The notes beneath the pieces are model-generated. The model saw nothing but the letters and a program-made list of their open reading frames with translations, did no database searches and had not been told where the DNA came from. This document shows positions 54,928 through 64,000 of a DNA stretch of 64,000 bases, in pieces (within the stretch, counting starts at the first letter, position 1; every line of letters starts with the position of its first letter). The position numbers and the translations under genes were made by a program. Source of the DNA: Drechmeria coniospora (lineage: Eukaryota; Ascomycota; Sordariomycetes; Hypocreales; Ophiocordycipitaceae); NCBI RefSeq assembly GCF_001625195.1, contig NC_054391.1, forward strand, positions 9,128,552-9,192,551. The letters are read 5' to 3'.

Positions 54928-56244
54928 CACGACGTCGACTGTCGGATCCGGATCCTGATGTCGTGGAAAGACGGCGGATCTTGCGAGCTTCGAAGGCTAG
55001 GGGCTGCTCACGATGGTGAATAATGTACGTTGTAGATGGGTGCCTCGAGGCTAGCCGTGGGAATGGGAGGGTGATTCGTCGAGCTCAGCCGCAGCGATGA
55101 CGACAGTTGATGTAAACAGGGAACCCTCGACTCGGTCCCAGAACAAGCACGGGACGGCGAGAGGAGAAGCCGACGGCGGCGGGGAGGCACGAGCGAGGGA
55201 TCCGGACGTGGCCGCCCGGTCGAATTGTTGATATGTCGGGGGGAGCGGCGAGCGAGCTCTGTGATGGAGGATTAGAAGAAACAGAGAGCAGAGCGACCGC
55301 CGACCGCCACGGCTGAGGGGCTTCCTGATGTCAGCCGCGAGGCTACAGGCCAAGTAGTGGCATCACGTGATGGGCCAGCACGCACACACGCATGCCGTCC
55401 CTGAACGGGGCAAAAGTCCTGCTCGCAACGCACTCTCGGAACGGAAATCGCCTGGACCTTTGGGAGAAAAAGACCCGCCACCCATGATCTGCACTCGGGC
55501 TCGTGCGGGCAGCTCATTCAAGCACCATGCGTCCATGTGCAGGTAGTTGTATGTGCTGTATGTGAGTGCGCAGGCAATACAGTGTTTGTGCATTGACGAT
55601 GTGCTTGTGCACTGTACTGACGTTCACGGTACAAGTTGCGACACATGTGTACATGCTGCCTACCGCACTACATGTACAAGACCATGCACGGAGTACGGAG
55701 TGGTACATACTCGGCACGTATGAGAAGCGTCGTAACACCATACCATGTTGGCCGAGGTGCGAGGTGCGTGGTGCCGTGAGGAACATGGCAGGCGGTGATG
55801 CTACTGGCTGAGTAGTTCAAAGTACTGTCTGGTACCGTGGGTACGGAGCACAGTACGAGTCTGTTGTACCAGTACAAGTCAGCACTGTACTTACCAGTAA
55901 ACATGCTGTGAACCGACCGTTGGTAATGACGTCGCCGCCCACTGTAACGAACCAACCAAGCCCAACCAAGCCCAACCAAGCCCAACCAAGCCCAACCAAG
56001 CCCAACCACAGCGCTGGACACCCGCTGGACACCCACTGACGCCTATTCCTGTGCGGCTTCGACTTCTGGACGTCGCGGGCCAAAGAATATCCGTTCACCC
56101 GCTCGGCCGCGTCACCGCCTCTTGCCCAAGCAACTTTTCGCCCTCGCCTGATCTTTTCGCCCTCGCCTGAAGCTTGAAAAACCTCAACCACGGTCCAAAC
56201 GTCAACACGCTGGCCGTGCTCGAGACCCTCCGCCATGGGTTGTC
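54928..56244. promoter_or_regulatory. 1.3-kb divergent intergenic region upstream of the Ser/Thr-rich gene and MLH3
   Basis: Both promoters must lie here. A GTAC/TACGGAG patch occupies 55540-55900. A 10-bp tandem (cccaaccaag, six units) lies at 55951-56007, about 240 bp upstream of the MLH3 start. No gene is supported. Confidence 0.5.
55951..56007. repeat. 10-bp tandem repeat (cccaaccaag)n, six units
   Basis: Six near-perfect head-to-tail copies, within the probable MLH3 promoter. Confidence 0.9.
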
Positions 56245-58942
56245 ATGTCCATCCGGAAGCTCCCTGACGATGTCGTCGCCCAGATTGGCTCGTCGGCCGC
56301 CGTCGTCTCCTTGAACGACGTCGTCTGCGGCCTCGTGAAGAATTCGCTCGACGCCCGCGCGGCCAGCATACACATTCATCTCGACTACGTCCGCGGCAAC
56401 TGCACCGTCGAAGACGATGGCCTTGGGATAGAGCCGGCCGAGTTTCGAGAGACCGGTGGCTTGGGGAAGCTTCACCGTGCGTTTGCCTTTCCCGCTTGAC
56501 CCCGAGCCTGCGCTTGTGCCTCGGCCGGCCTGAGCCTGCCAAAGGTAGACGGAACCTGTGAATCTGACTCTCCGCATACAGATACCTCCAAGCATGATTC
56601 CGGCTCACACGTCCATGGGAAGCGTGGCTTCTTTCTCGCCTCCGTCGCGAGCTTGTCCCTCCTGTCGGTGACCTCCCATCACCGGCGCCATGATTCCGAC
56701 GCCTGCCTCTCGATGCACAACGCCAACCTTTTGGCGAGACGGTTCCCCGCGCCCCCCGAGCGGAGACTGGAGCTGTTCGGCCACGGAACGCGCGTCTCCG
56801 TGCACGACCTCTTCGGCTCCATGCCTGTCCGGGTCAAGCGCCGAGCGGCCGTCTTCTCTGCACGGTCAGCCATCGACAAGGAGCTCGATCACCTCGTTCG
56901 TGAGCTTGTCACCCTGCTCCTGGCCTGGCCCGCCGAGCTGTCCGTTTCGCTCAACGAGACGGCCATCCGGCGCGAGCTGCGCCTCAAGTCTACGGCGGAT
57001 CCCCATGTCATGATGCGGGCCTCGATGCTCTTTTCGCAGGCAGGACTGGCCGATGCCGCCCACGCATCCTCTTGGCTTCCCGTCTCCGCTTCCTCCCGTC
57101 ACGTCCGTATCAAGGGTTCCATATCGACGATCCCCGTCGCCACCCGCCGCTCGCAAACCATGAGCTTGGGCATCCAGCCTCTGGTGAGCAACCGTGACTC
57201 GAACGTGCTCTACGAGGCCGTCAACGGCGTCTTTCGCGACTCAAACTTTGGCCTAGTAGAGGAGGAGGGACCGAAGCGTCGCAAGGGGCTTGAGCGGTGG
57301 CCCATGTTTTACTTTCAGATTCTCCTGTTCGCCACGGACACGCCTGTCGTGGACGTCGGCCACGTTCTCGGCGGCTCTCGAAATGTGCTCGGGGATATTG
57401 TGCATCTGCTCAAGACGGTGTCCGCTGACTTTCTCGCCAAGCTGCACTTGCATCCTCGTGCCGCGTGCAAAGCATCCAATGGCACGGCAAGCTCGACGGC
57501 GAAGTTGACCCAGCCAGGCGGATGCGCAAGTCAATCGTTGTTGTCGACCCAGCCAAGCAGCCGTCAAGCCTTCCCGGGTGGCCGACTCGCCGATCTCGAA
57601 CTACCGAGATCAAGGAGCCCTTTCGACCGATGGTATCGCCACAAGGTGGGATCACCCTCGCGGCACGTGGTGACGGCGTCGGAGGCAAGCCAACCCGGGA
57701 GCAAATCGCAGCCGGCGCAAAGCTGGCTGATCGGCGAGGGCGGGAAACTCGTACACAAGCCCGTTGATGATCTTCAGCTCGACGACGCTCACCCGAGCCG
57801 GGAAGCCGCGGTTCCGATATCGAGGGCGGAGGATCGCGTGGTCGACAACACCGACATGATTCGCGACGTCGAGCAGAGGCCGTCAAAGAGGCTTCGACTG
57901 CTCGAACCCAAGAGCGGGCCGGAGACGCGGTCGAGCGAATGGCGGCAAGGAAGCCCACGGACGTGGGGGGATCCTACGCTGGTGACGTCCGTGCAAGATG
58001 ACCCGACGGGACCGGCCGATCCGGATTTCGAGCAAGACAAGGATGGCGCCGTCGACTTTGCGGCCGGGTCCACGGAGCTGTCGGGTCGCTTGTCGAGGAC
58101 GGCGCTGGTGGATGCCGAGGTCATCGCCCAGGTCGATCGCAAATTCATCCTGGTCAAACTGCCGCTGCAAGCGGCCGCCGACTCGGTCGATGGCAAGACG
58201 ACGTCGGCCCTCGTCATGGTGGATCAGCACGCCGCCGACGAGAGGTGCAGGCTGGAGGATCTGATGGCCGACTACTTTGAGGATACCGACTCGGGCGCCG
58301 CTCCGGTGGTGGAGAGTCTGGGGAAACCGGTGGTGTTTGAGGCTGCGGGCCGGGAAGGCGAGCTCATCCAACAGCATCAAGAGCATTTTGCATCGTGGGG
58401 AGTCGTCTTCCAGATGCAGAAAACGTCGCCGCAGTCCCAGATGACGACGATCAGGGTGACGGGCCTCCCGCCGAGCATGCTCGAGCGGTGCCGCGGCGAG
58501 CCACGGATCCTCATAAATCTCCTCCTCGGGGAGGCTTGGAGGCTCGACGATGGACGCGCCATCCCGCCGCTGCGGAATGCGCACCTCGACACGGGAAAGT
58601 CGTGGACCTCCCGCTTCCACGGCTGTCCCCCGGGCATCCTGCAGCTTCTGCACTCCCGGTCCTGTCGCAGTAAGGTTACCCACCCGCTGAGACGGCCGTC
58701 GGCCTTTGGACGCTAACATGACACTGTCAGCCGCTGTCAAGTTCAACGACCAGCTGTCGCGCGACGAGTGCGTCCGGCTTCTGCGGCGGCTCTCCCGCTG
58801 CGCGTTCCCATTCCAGTGCGCTCACGGAAGGCCGACCATGACGCCGCTGACCGACCTCGGCTCGGGCGCCGACGGCATCGACCGCGGGCGGGACGGTGCG
58901 GCCGTTGGGGGCCAAAGGTGGAGGCTGTGGATGGGGGCGTGA
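56245..58942 (+). CDS. MLH3: DNA mismatch repair protein Mlh3
   Basis: Exons 56245-56476, 56582-58669 and 58731-58942 (introns of 105 and 61 bp) give 843 aa. The N-terminal GHKL ATPase shows motif I as GLVKNSLDAR (residues 30-39) and motif II as EDDGLGI. Motif III (canonical GFRGEAL) is HGKRGFFLASVASLS, so the central Glu is replaced. A long, poorly conserved linker follows. The C-terminal endonuclease domain has DQHAADERCRLEDL at about residue 625, which fits the DQHAX2EX4E metal motif. It also has the zinc/dimer elements CRTAVKF and CAHGRPT near residue 803. Mlh3 with Mlh1 forms MutL-gamma, which resolves meiotic crossover intermediates and aids mismatch repair. The tail after GRPTMTPL is short and Gly/Arg-rich. 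Convergent with the LicD gene. Confidence 0.93.
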
Positions 58943-59831
58943 GTCGGGTTCCGTCGGGGCTTGTCGGGAACTTTTGCCGAGCAGGGGTGTCTGGATCTAC
59001 GATTCGATGGATACGTACGTACACAAGTACTTCATGCACATGACAATAAACGGATGCATGCGATTCACCATGATGCACGTTCCAAATCCGGCATGCCGGC
59101 TCGTGGCTCGTACGACCAAGGCCATGCCGTCACATCAACGCCCATCGTCAGATGCGGTCACAACGAGGCAAGAGAATCATATTCATGAGTGGGTTGATTG
59201 GTCGAGTCTTGCTCAACACGACAGACGATTACGCAGAGCTATCCAGAGGCGCGCAACGACGCCAACGCAAGACAAAACAGACCAACGCGGGCCAGGAGGC
59301 CCACGGTTTTGCGTGCCGTCCGCCTCGTCGTCGACCCAAGAGATGCAGCCATTTCCGTCGCCATCCAACGCCGTACCGCGCCCAAGGCGGTCATGTCCAA
59401 GCGCCGTTCGCCCATGATGCGTCATTCGCGCCGCCAGGTATCGGCGCACCGCCGCCGCGGCGAATATCAAAACCGTCGTGGGCTCCTGCGTCGGAAGGAA
59501 AGAGAACAGATTAAAAAGGTGACCAAGGGAAAAGGGGAAAGGGGGGGAAGCGGGCGCTCCCATGCATCGGACGTGAGTCGCGGAGCAGCCAGTTTCATGC
59601 AAATGTAAGAGTCGGGGACGCGTCGAAGCAGAAAAACGCCAGCCATGCTTCCCTTTACCCGCCGGCATCGATCCCTCGGGCGGGCGAAAGGTGTTGGGGG
59701 GGGGGGGGGGGGGGGGATAATGTCGAGCTCGAGTCGTGGGGTGGGATGGGTGTCGCGACGCGCAGGTGAGCGCATCGCGAGCGAACGAGCGTCGCCTCCG
59801 TCGTCGTCGTCGTCGGCGTCGGGGACGGGCT
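58943..59831. other. 0.9-kb convergent intergenic region with a 21-base poly(G) run
   Basis: This is the shared 3' flank of MLH3 (+) and the LicD gene (-). It carries an uninterrupted run of 21 G at 59696-59716. Open frames here are read-through artefacts. Confidence 0.5.
59696..59716 (+). repeat. poly(G) tract, 21 bases
   Basis: Twenty-one consecutive G, about 115 bp beyond the LicD stop codon. Confidence 0.9.
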
Positions 59832-60729
59832 TCAAGACTGGACGCGCAGGCGGCCCTGGCGGATGAGCTCCTTCTTCTTGCGCTCGGCGGCGGCGGCAAA
59901 GGCCTTTTTCTCCTCGCCGGGCTTCTGGAGAACCCATTCCTTGAGGTTTGCGTTCCACTTGTGCCTGCAGGGAGAGAATGTCAGCGCAAGGTCCATCGAG
60001 GCCCCGGCCGGGAGCGGGCAGACAGCGGGCAACGTACCCCGAGTACTCCTCGGCCACGAGGCACTTGGCGCCGTACTCCTTCGTCAGGATGCCCTCAAAG
60101 TTGTAGGGGATGCGGGCGCGGATGCCCTCAAACTCGCTGATGCGCATGGGCCACAGGTCCTGGCTCTGGTAGTTGTGGTGGTTCTTGCAGGCGAAGAGGC
60201 CCGGCTTGCTCGGGTTGCGCTGGCGGACGCTCGTGATGTCGATGAACATGGCGCTCGTCGTGTCGATCCAGCGAGCGTCGATGATGTTGTGGCCGTTGCC
60301 GCGGGCAAGCTCGACGTGGTGGGGGTTGACGTCGAGCATGTAGGTGCGCTCGTCGGGCTTGCCGGGGCCCGTGTTGGTCACGTTGTAGACGTGCTCGGTG
60401 CGGTTGAGGCGGGTGCCCATCCAGTTCATCGTCGCGTTGGACACCTGCACGTCGAGGTCCGTGTCCCAGGGCATGATCTGGCCGTTCCACCACCAGCCGA
60501 GGAGGGTGCCGTGGGCCAACCACGTCTCGACGCCGTAGGCGTCCATGGTGATGAGGTAGCTGCGGATCAGGTCCCGCAGGACCGGCCGGTACTCCTTGTA
60601 GTCGAGCTTGGCCTTGAAGTAGCGCTTGTCATAGTGGCCGAGCTGGTAGGAGCAGCAGGGCTCCGTGAAGTACTTGACGGCCGACGCGAGCGTCGCGAGC
60701 GACGCCACCAAGAGCGATACGGCCACCAT
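59832..60729 (-). CDS. LicD-family (Mnn4-like) phosphotransferase-domain protein
   Basis: Exons 60729-60038 and 59964-59832 (73-bp gtacgt...cag intron) give 274 aa. Residues 1-18 form a signal peptide or anchor (MVAVSLLVASLATLASAV). The LicD/fukutin domain (PF04991) follows. It contains TWLAHGTLLGWWWNGQIMPW at 69-88, then the acidic DTDLDVQV at 89-96, the probable metal and nucleotide-sugar binding site. LDVNPHHVELARGNGHNIID and RWIDTTSAMFIDITSV are also present. The C-terminal exon is basic (ERKKKELIRQGR). Fungal LicD proteins such as Mnn4 are linked to mannosylphosphate transfer onto glycans in the Golgi; that activity is inferred. The start at 60729 precedes a clear signal sequence. The frame stays open far upstream, but that part is low-complexity. 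Confidence 0.88.
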
Positions 60730-61439
60730 GGCGGCGGCTCCGCGTCTCACTCCGTCGGCGGGCGCGCGGGTGCCTCGAGGGGGAGGGAGGGACTTGAGAG
60801 CGTGCGGCGAGAGGCAGGCAGGCAGGCTGCTGCGGCGTGCTCGGGCTCCGGACCGGACGCGGCAACGAGAAGAAATCGATCGAGTCGAGGCGGGCGGCCG
60901 ACGACGGCAGCGTAAGCCTTGGTCAGGGTTCGACCGAAGACGAGGTGCGAGGCCGCAGGAGGGATGAGGCGAAGGCTTCGAGGAGGAGCGGAGGCGGGAG
61001 CGGGAGTCGTCGTCGTCGTCGAGGCAGCGGGCGGTGGTGGTGGCGGAATAGGATGGACAGGGGACGGAGCAGAGAGAGAAGAGATGAAGAGAAGGGGGAA
61101 TGAGGGTGGCAAACATGCGGCCGCGTGCGAGCACGGGACGACGACGAGCACCACGACTTTATGACTACGGACGAGTCCACATACACGTAGGCGCACACGT
61201 ACGTACCGGGCCAGCGCAGCACGAGGAGGCTCGGGAGCATACGAGTACTTGCTCACTTTGGCTTGGTTATCCGTCGGGCCAAGGAAAGCCAAGAGACGAC
61301 CGAGGACCTCAAATAGTTTCACGCCGCCCATTACTACTCGCGCTCGCACTCGCGAGAAGCCATGCCAAGACTTTGCGGCGCGCGCTCCGTCATGACATGC
61401 ACCGTAGCAGGTGCCCCAGGCACTCGCTTGGCAGCCGTT
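60730..61439. other. 5' flank of the LicD gene
   Basis: Contains the probable LicD promoter. Upstream in-frame sequence is Arg/Pro/Ser low-complexity and is not taken as coding. No other gene is seen. Confidence 0.4.
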
Positions 61440-61716
61440 GCGCCAAGTCGCTTCGGGGAAGGGCAGGGAGGGGGGGATGGGGAGGGTGAGGTGAAGGGGA
61501 GGGTGAGGAGAAGGGGAGAGAGAGGGGGGGGGGGGCGTGTGGGGAGAGAGAGGGAGAAGCGTGTGGGGAGAGAGGGAGAAGCGTGCGCCCGGAGAGAGAC
61601 AGTCCAGAGACAGCCTCGCGGGGAGAGGTAGAGTGGGAGGGAGGGAGGGAGGGTGACGGGGGGGAGGGGAGAGTGGGAGTGTGAGTGGGAGAGAAGAGGG
61701 AGGGAGGGAGGGAGGG

Positions 61717-61777
<61 letters not shown>

Positions 61778-61803
61778 TGAGGGAGAGGGAGAGAGAAAAA
61801 GAG

Positions 61804-61849
<46 letters not shown>

Positions 61850-61855
61850 CAGTAG
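61440..61855. repeat. purine-rich (GA)n/(GGGA)n low-complexity tract
   Basis: About 400 bp with purine on the plus strand almost throughout, including near-perfect (ga)n from 61733 to 61850. It could form triplex DNA. Ser/Leu/Pro- or Arg/Glu-rich frames across it are artefacts. Confidence 0.9.
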
Positions 61856-64000
61856 CTGGCTCCCGGAACTAGCTAATAGTACGGTGTACGGCCTGGTCAT
61901 TCATAGCAGGAGCAGTTCAGCCAACGCCAACGCCGCGGCAGCAAGCAACTTGTTTCAACGACTCGGCAGGCACCACGCACCCACATGCACGTAGGCGATA
62001 CGAGGGTACCTGCCGTGCGGGTTGGCGGTCAGTGGCAGCAGCTGCTACGGGCTGGCGGCAGGGGTCTGTGTTGCCTGGCGTCGTTGCTCGCCTCGAGAAA
62101 TGACCGCAGAAGGGTGCCGGCGGCGACGTCATGGCACGCCGCAGCGGTATTGCTCCTATTCCCGCCACGGCTCATGGAAGCCAGCCATGCTCGGTGCAGC
62201 ATCGGACGGAGTTCAGTCAGTCCAAGCAAAGAATGTAATACCGCCAGCGACGACGATGACTCTTGGCGGGCGTCGGCCAAGGTTCGAAACCAAGACGGCG
62301 CACAGGTCTTGCTTTTGGCAACTGCTTCCTGCTCCCGCCAGTGGTACGTGCACGCATGTACAGGTACACCGAGCGGTACATGCCCACCTGCTTGTGCGCG
62401 CAACTGCTGTGATTATTACAGTAAAACTAGGTGCACCAAGCAAGTACACTGGCGGTACGGAGCCATCGAGAGCATGTATTTGTGAGCGCACCGAGTACTT
62501 GTACTTGTACGTGTACTTGCATGGTTGCACATGCTGCGCGCACGTCCTCTCGCACGTACCTGCATGCCCATCTGCATCATGGTGCTCCGTATCCCTTGTC
62601 TTTTCGCCTTGTGCATGTACGGAGCACAGCATGTATTATTACATGCACACTTGTGCGGCTGCCACACGGGTGAGCACTCGGCATCAGGCATGACGCTGAC
62701 CGTACCAGTGGCGGTACATGTGCATGACAGTGCTCCGTGCCTGTATAGAGCACACGGGTACCATTACTAGGTGCTCTACAGCAGTACGGGACGCGCACAC
62801 GCCCTTGCTCATGGTACGGCACCCAGGCACCTACCATTAGTACTAGGTATTAGGTCTAGTACTTGGGGAACAACTGGTAAGCACCTAGTACCATGACAAC
62901 CACATGTAGGTACTGTAGGCACGCCGTACACAGTAATTCCTGTACTGTACAGCAATTCCTGTACTGTATCGTTACTGGTATTGCTTTAATGTGTCCCGTC
63001 GTGTACGTGCATAAACACCTACATGGGCTGGCCAGCCAAGCAACTCATCGTCCATTCCGTGCGCCGTGCAGTGCTGGTACCGAGCACGCCCACGGTGCGG
63101 AGTGCACAGGAGCCGTTTCGCCTCTGCACGGCGCAGGTAGCACGGCCGTTGCCGTCACGGCAGTTGAAGCCGCACGCCGCCCCGCGTGCTTCGTTGCGTG
63201 CTCTGCCTTTTCCCCGCCGCCTTCTGCACCGACAATACCGCCCACACCTACCACCACGACAATGACCGGTATTGCAGAGGCCCTGGCGAGAATGGAATAT
63301 TCGTCCAACGAGCTTGAAGAGGCTGCGACGACCACGCCGGCCGTTTTCCTTCTGCCCTCTCCTCTCGGCCCACCCCTCCCACCCTCCTACCCCCGACGCC
63401 CTGGCGGTGCAGGTATTGGCAGCTGCGCTACAGGTGCACTATTGGTTGGTGCTGTGCTGGCTCTGCTGTTCTCCCACTTGTTCAACTAATACTACCTACC
63501 TAGTAGGCACTTACAGTACTTGCCTAGTAAATAGTGCTCGGTACCTACCACCGCCATCATCTCATTATTGCTGCCCTCGCCCAAACGCTACACATGCGCC
63601 CGAGGGCTGGTACTCGGTACTCGTCCGCACGCAGCGGCAGGACTATTGGCATCAGGTACCCGGTACGGGAATGCACGAGCATCTACCGGCTCCGAGCATC
63701 ATGCTCGAGCGAATGGTGCGGGAAGTCGAGTACGTGTTCCCCGTAACGCGCTAGAAGATTCTCCATGGACTTGCCATCCGAGTCGGCACGCATGGCCATC
63801 GCATGTCGGCATGGCATCGCATGCCGGCATGGCATCGCTCGTCAGCAGGCAATATCAACGCCACCAATCCACCACCCTCTGTCCGTCGACCCGTACGGAC
63901 ACCCGCCCTCTCCTCCTCGGCCTCCTCCTCGGCCTCCTCCTCGGGCCTCCTCCTCGACCTCCTCCTCGACCTCCTCCTCGACCTCGTCCTTTTTTCCCTC
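61856..64000. repeat. 2.1-kb right end: GTAC-rich island and short tandems, no gene supported
   Basis: From 62330 to 63680 there are many gtac, cttgtac and ctagtac words, and CTCCGTA/TACGGAG-type words at 62582 and 62617. A catgg/catcg tandem occupies 63786-63840. A 12-bp cctcctcctcgg array occupies 63912-63990. The longest plus-strand frame (62893-63489) ends in a hydrophobic segment but lacks any domain, and is not called. Confidence 0.5.

Noticed and set aside
60730..61134. N-terminal extension of the LicD frame (135 extra codons)
   Set aside because: It is low-complexity Ser/Arg/Pro sequence preceding a clear signal peptide at 60729, so the shorter start is preferred.
62270..62300. ggttcgaaacc resembling a tRNA B box
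   Set aside because: No matching A box, acceptor stem or anticodon arm could be folded around it.
62893..63489. 198-codon plus-strand frame ending in a hydrophobic segment
   Set aside because: It crosses GTAC-rich repeat sequence, has no recognisable domain, and its single hydrophobic stretch is not enough to support a gene.

Overview
The window is nuclear DNA from a filamentous ascomycete, most probably a Sordariomycete of the order Hypocreales. The genes are GC-rich and carry short GT-AG introns (46 to 155 bp). The gene set is typical of that group: a Zn2Cys6 regulator with a middle homology region, a CAP-family secreted protein, a Mnn1-type mannosyltransferase, a LicD protein and a cyanovirin-N-like secreted protein. 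I place it no more finely than that. I identified 18 protein genes, most with exon structures worked out by hand from splice sites, reading phase and family similarity. No rRNA, tRNA, CRISPR array or intact transposon was found.

Layout. 0-3.4 kb: the 5' part of a CAP/PR-1 secreted protein runs off the left edge, followed by a six-exon Zn2Cys6 transcription factor (both minus strand). 5.3-10.7 kb: an unassigned 487-aa protein (-), the Arp2/3 subunit ARPC3/Arc18 (+) and the tRNA m1A58 methyltransferase subunit Trm6/Gcd10 (-). 11.3-17.6 kb: a flavin monooxygenase with a C-terminal membrane tail (-) and a Pho89-type phosphate transporter (-). 18.9-22 kb: a 32-bp minisatellite and a long GTAC-rich island. 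22.3-23.9 kb: a GT71 mannosyltransferase (-). 27.2-28.9 kb: a FucP-type sugar transporter (+). 30.2-34.6 kb: ribosome-biogenesis protein Sda1 (-) and the mitochondrial phosphate carrier (-). 35.9-36.4 kb: a small secreted cyanovirin-N-like protein (-). 38.7-40.0 kb: a zinc alcohol dehydrogenase (+), with a 16-bp tandem array starting right at its stop codon. 40-46.8 kb: a gene-poor, repeat-rich stretch. 46.9-48.8 kb: a repeat-built cell-surface protein with a GPI-like tail (+). 50.1-51.3 kb: a short-chain dehydrogenase (-). 53.6-54.9 kb: a Ser/Thr-rich protein (-). 56.2-58.9 kb: mismatch-repair protein Mlh3 (+), convergent with a LicD-family protein (59.8-60.7 kb, -). 61-64 kb: low-complexity and GTAC-rich DNA.

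The genes do not form an obvious metabolic cluster. They mix housekeeping functions (actin nucleation, tRNA modification, 60S assembly, phosphate import into cell and mitochondrion, meiotic mismatch repair) with cell-surface and secreted functions (GT71, LicD, GPI-like wall protein, CAP protein, CVNH-like protein). The most distinctive feature lies between the genes: islands rich in GTAC and in a dispersed heptamer, CTCCGTA/TACGGAG, which I did not see in any annotated exon. A repeat family of about 80 bp occurs in six copies near 41.2-41.9 kb and once more at 45.5 kb.
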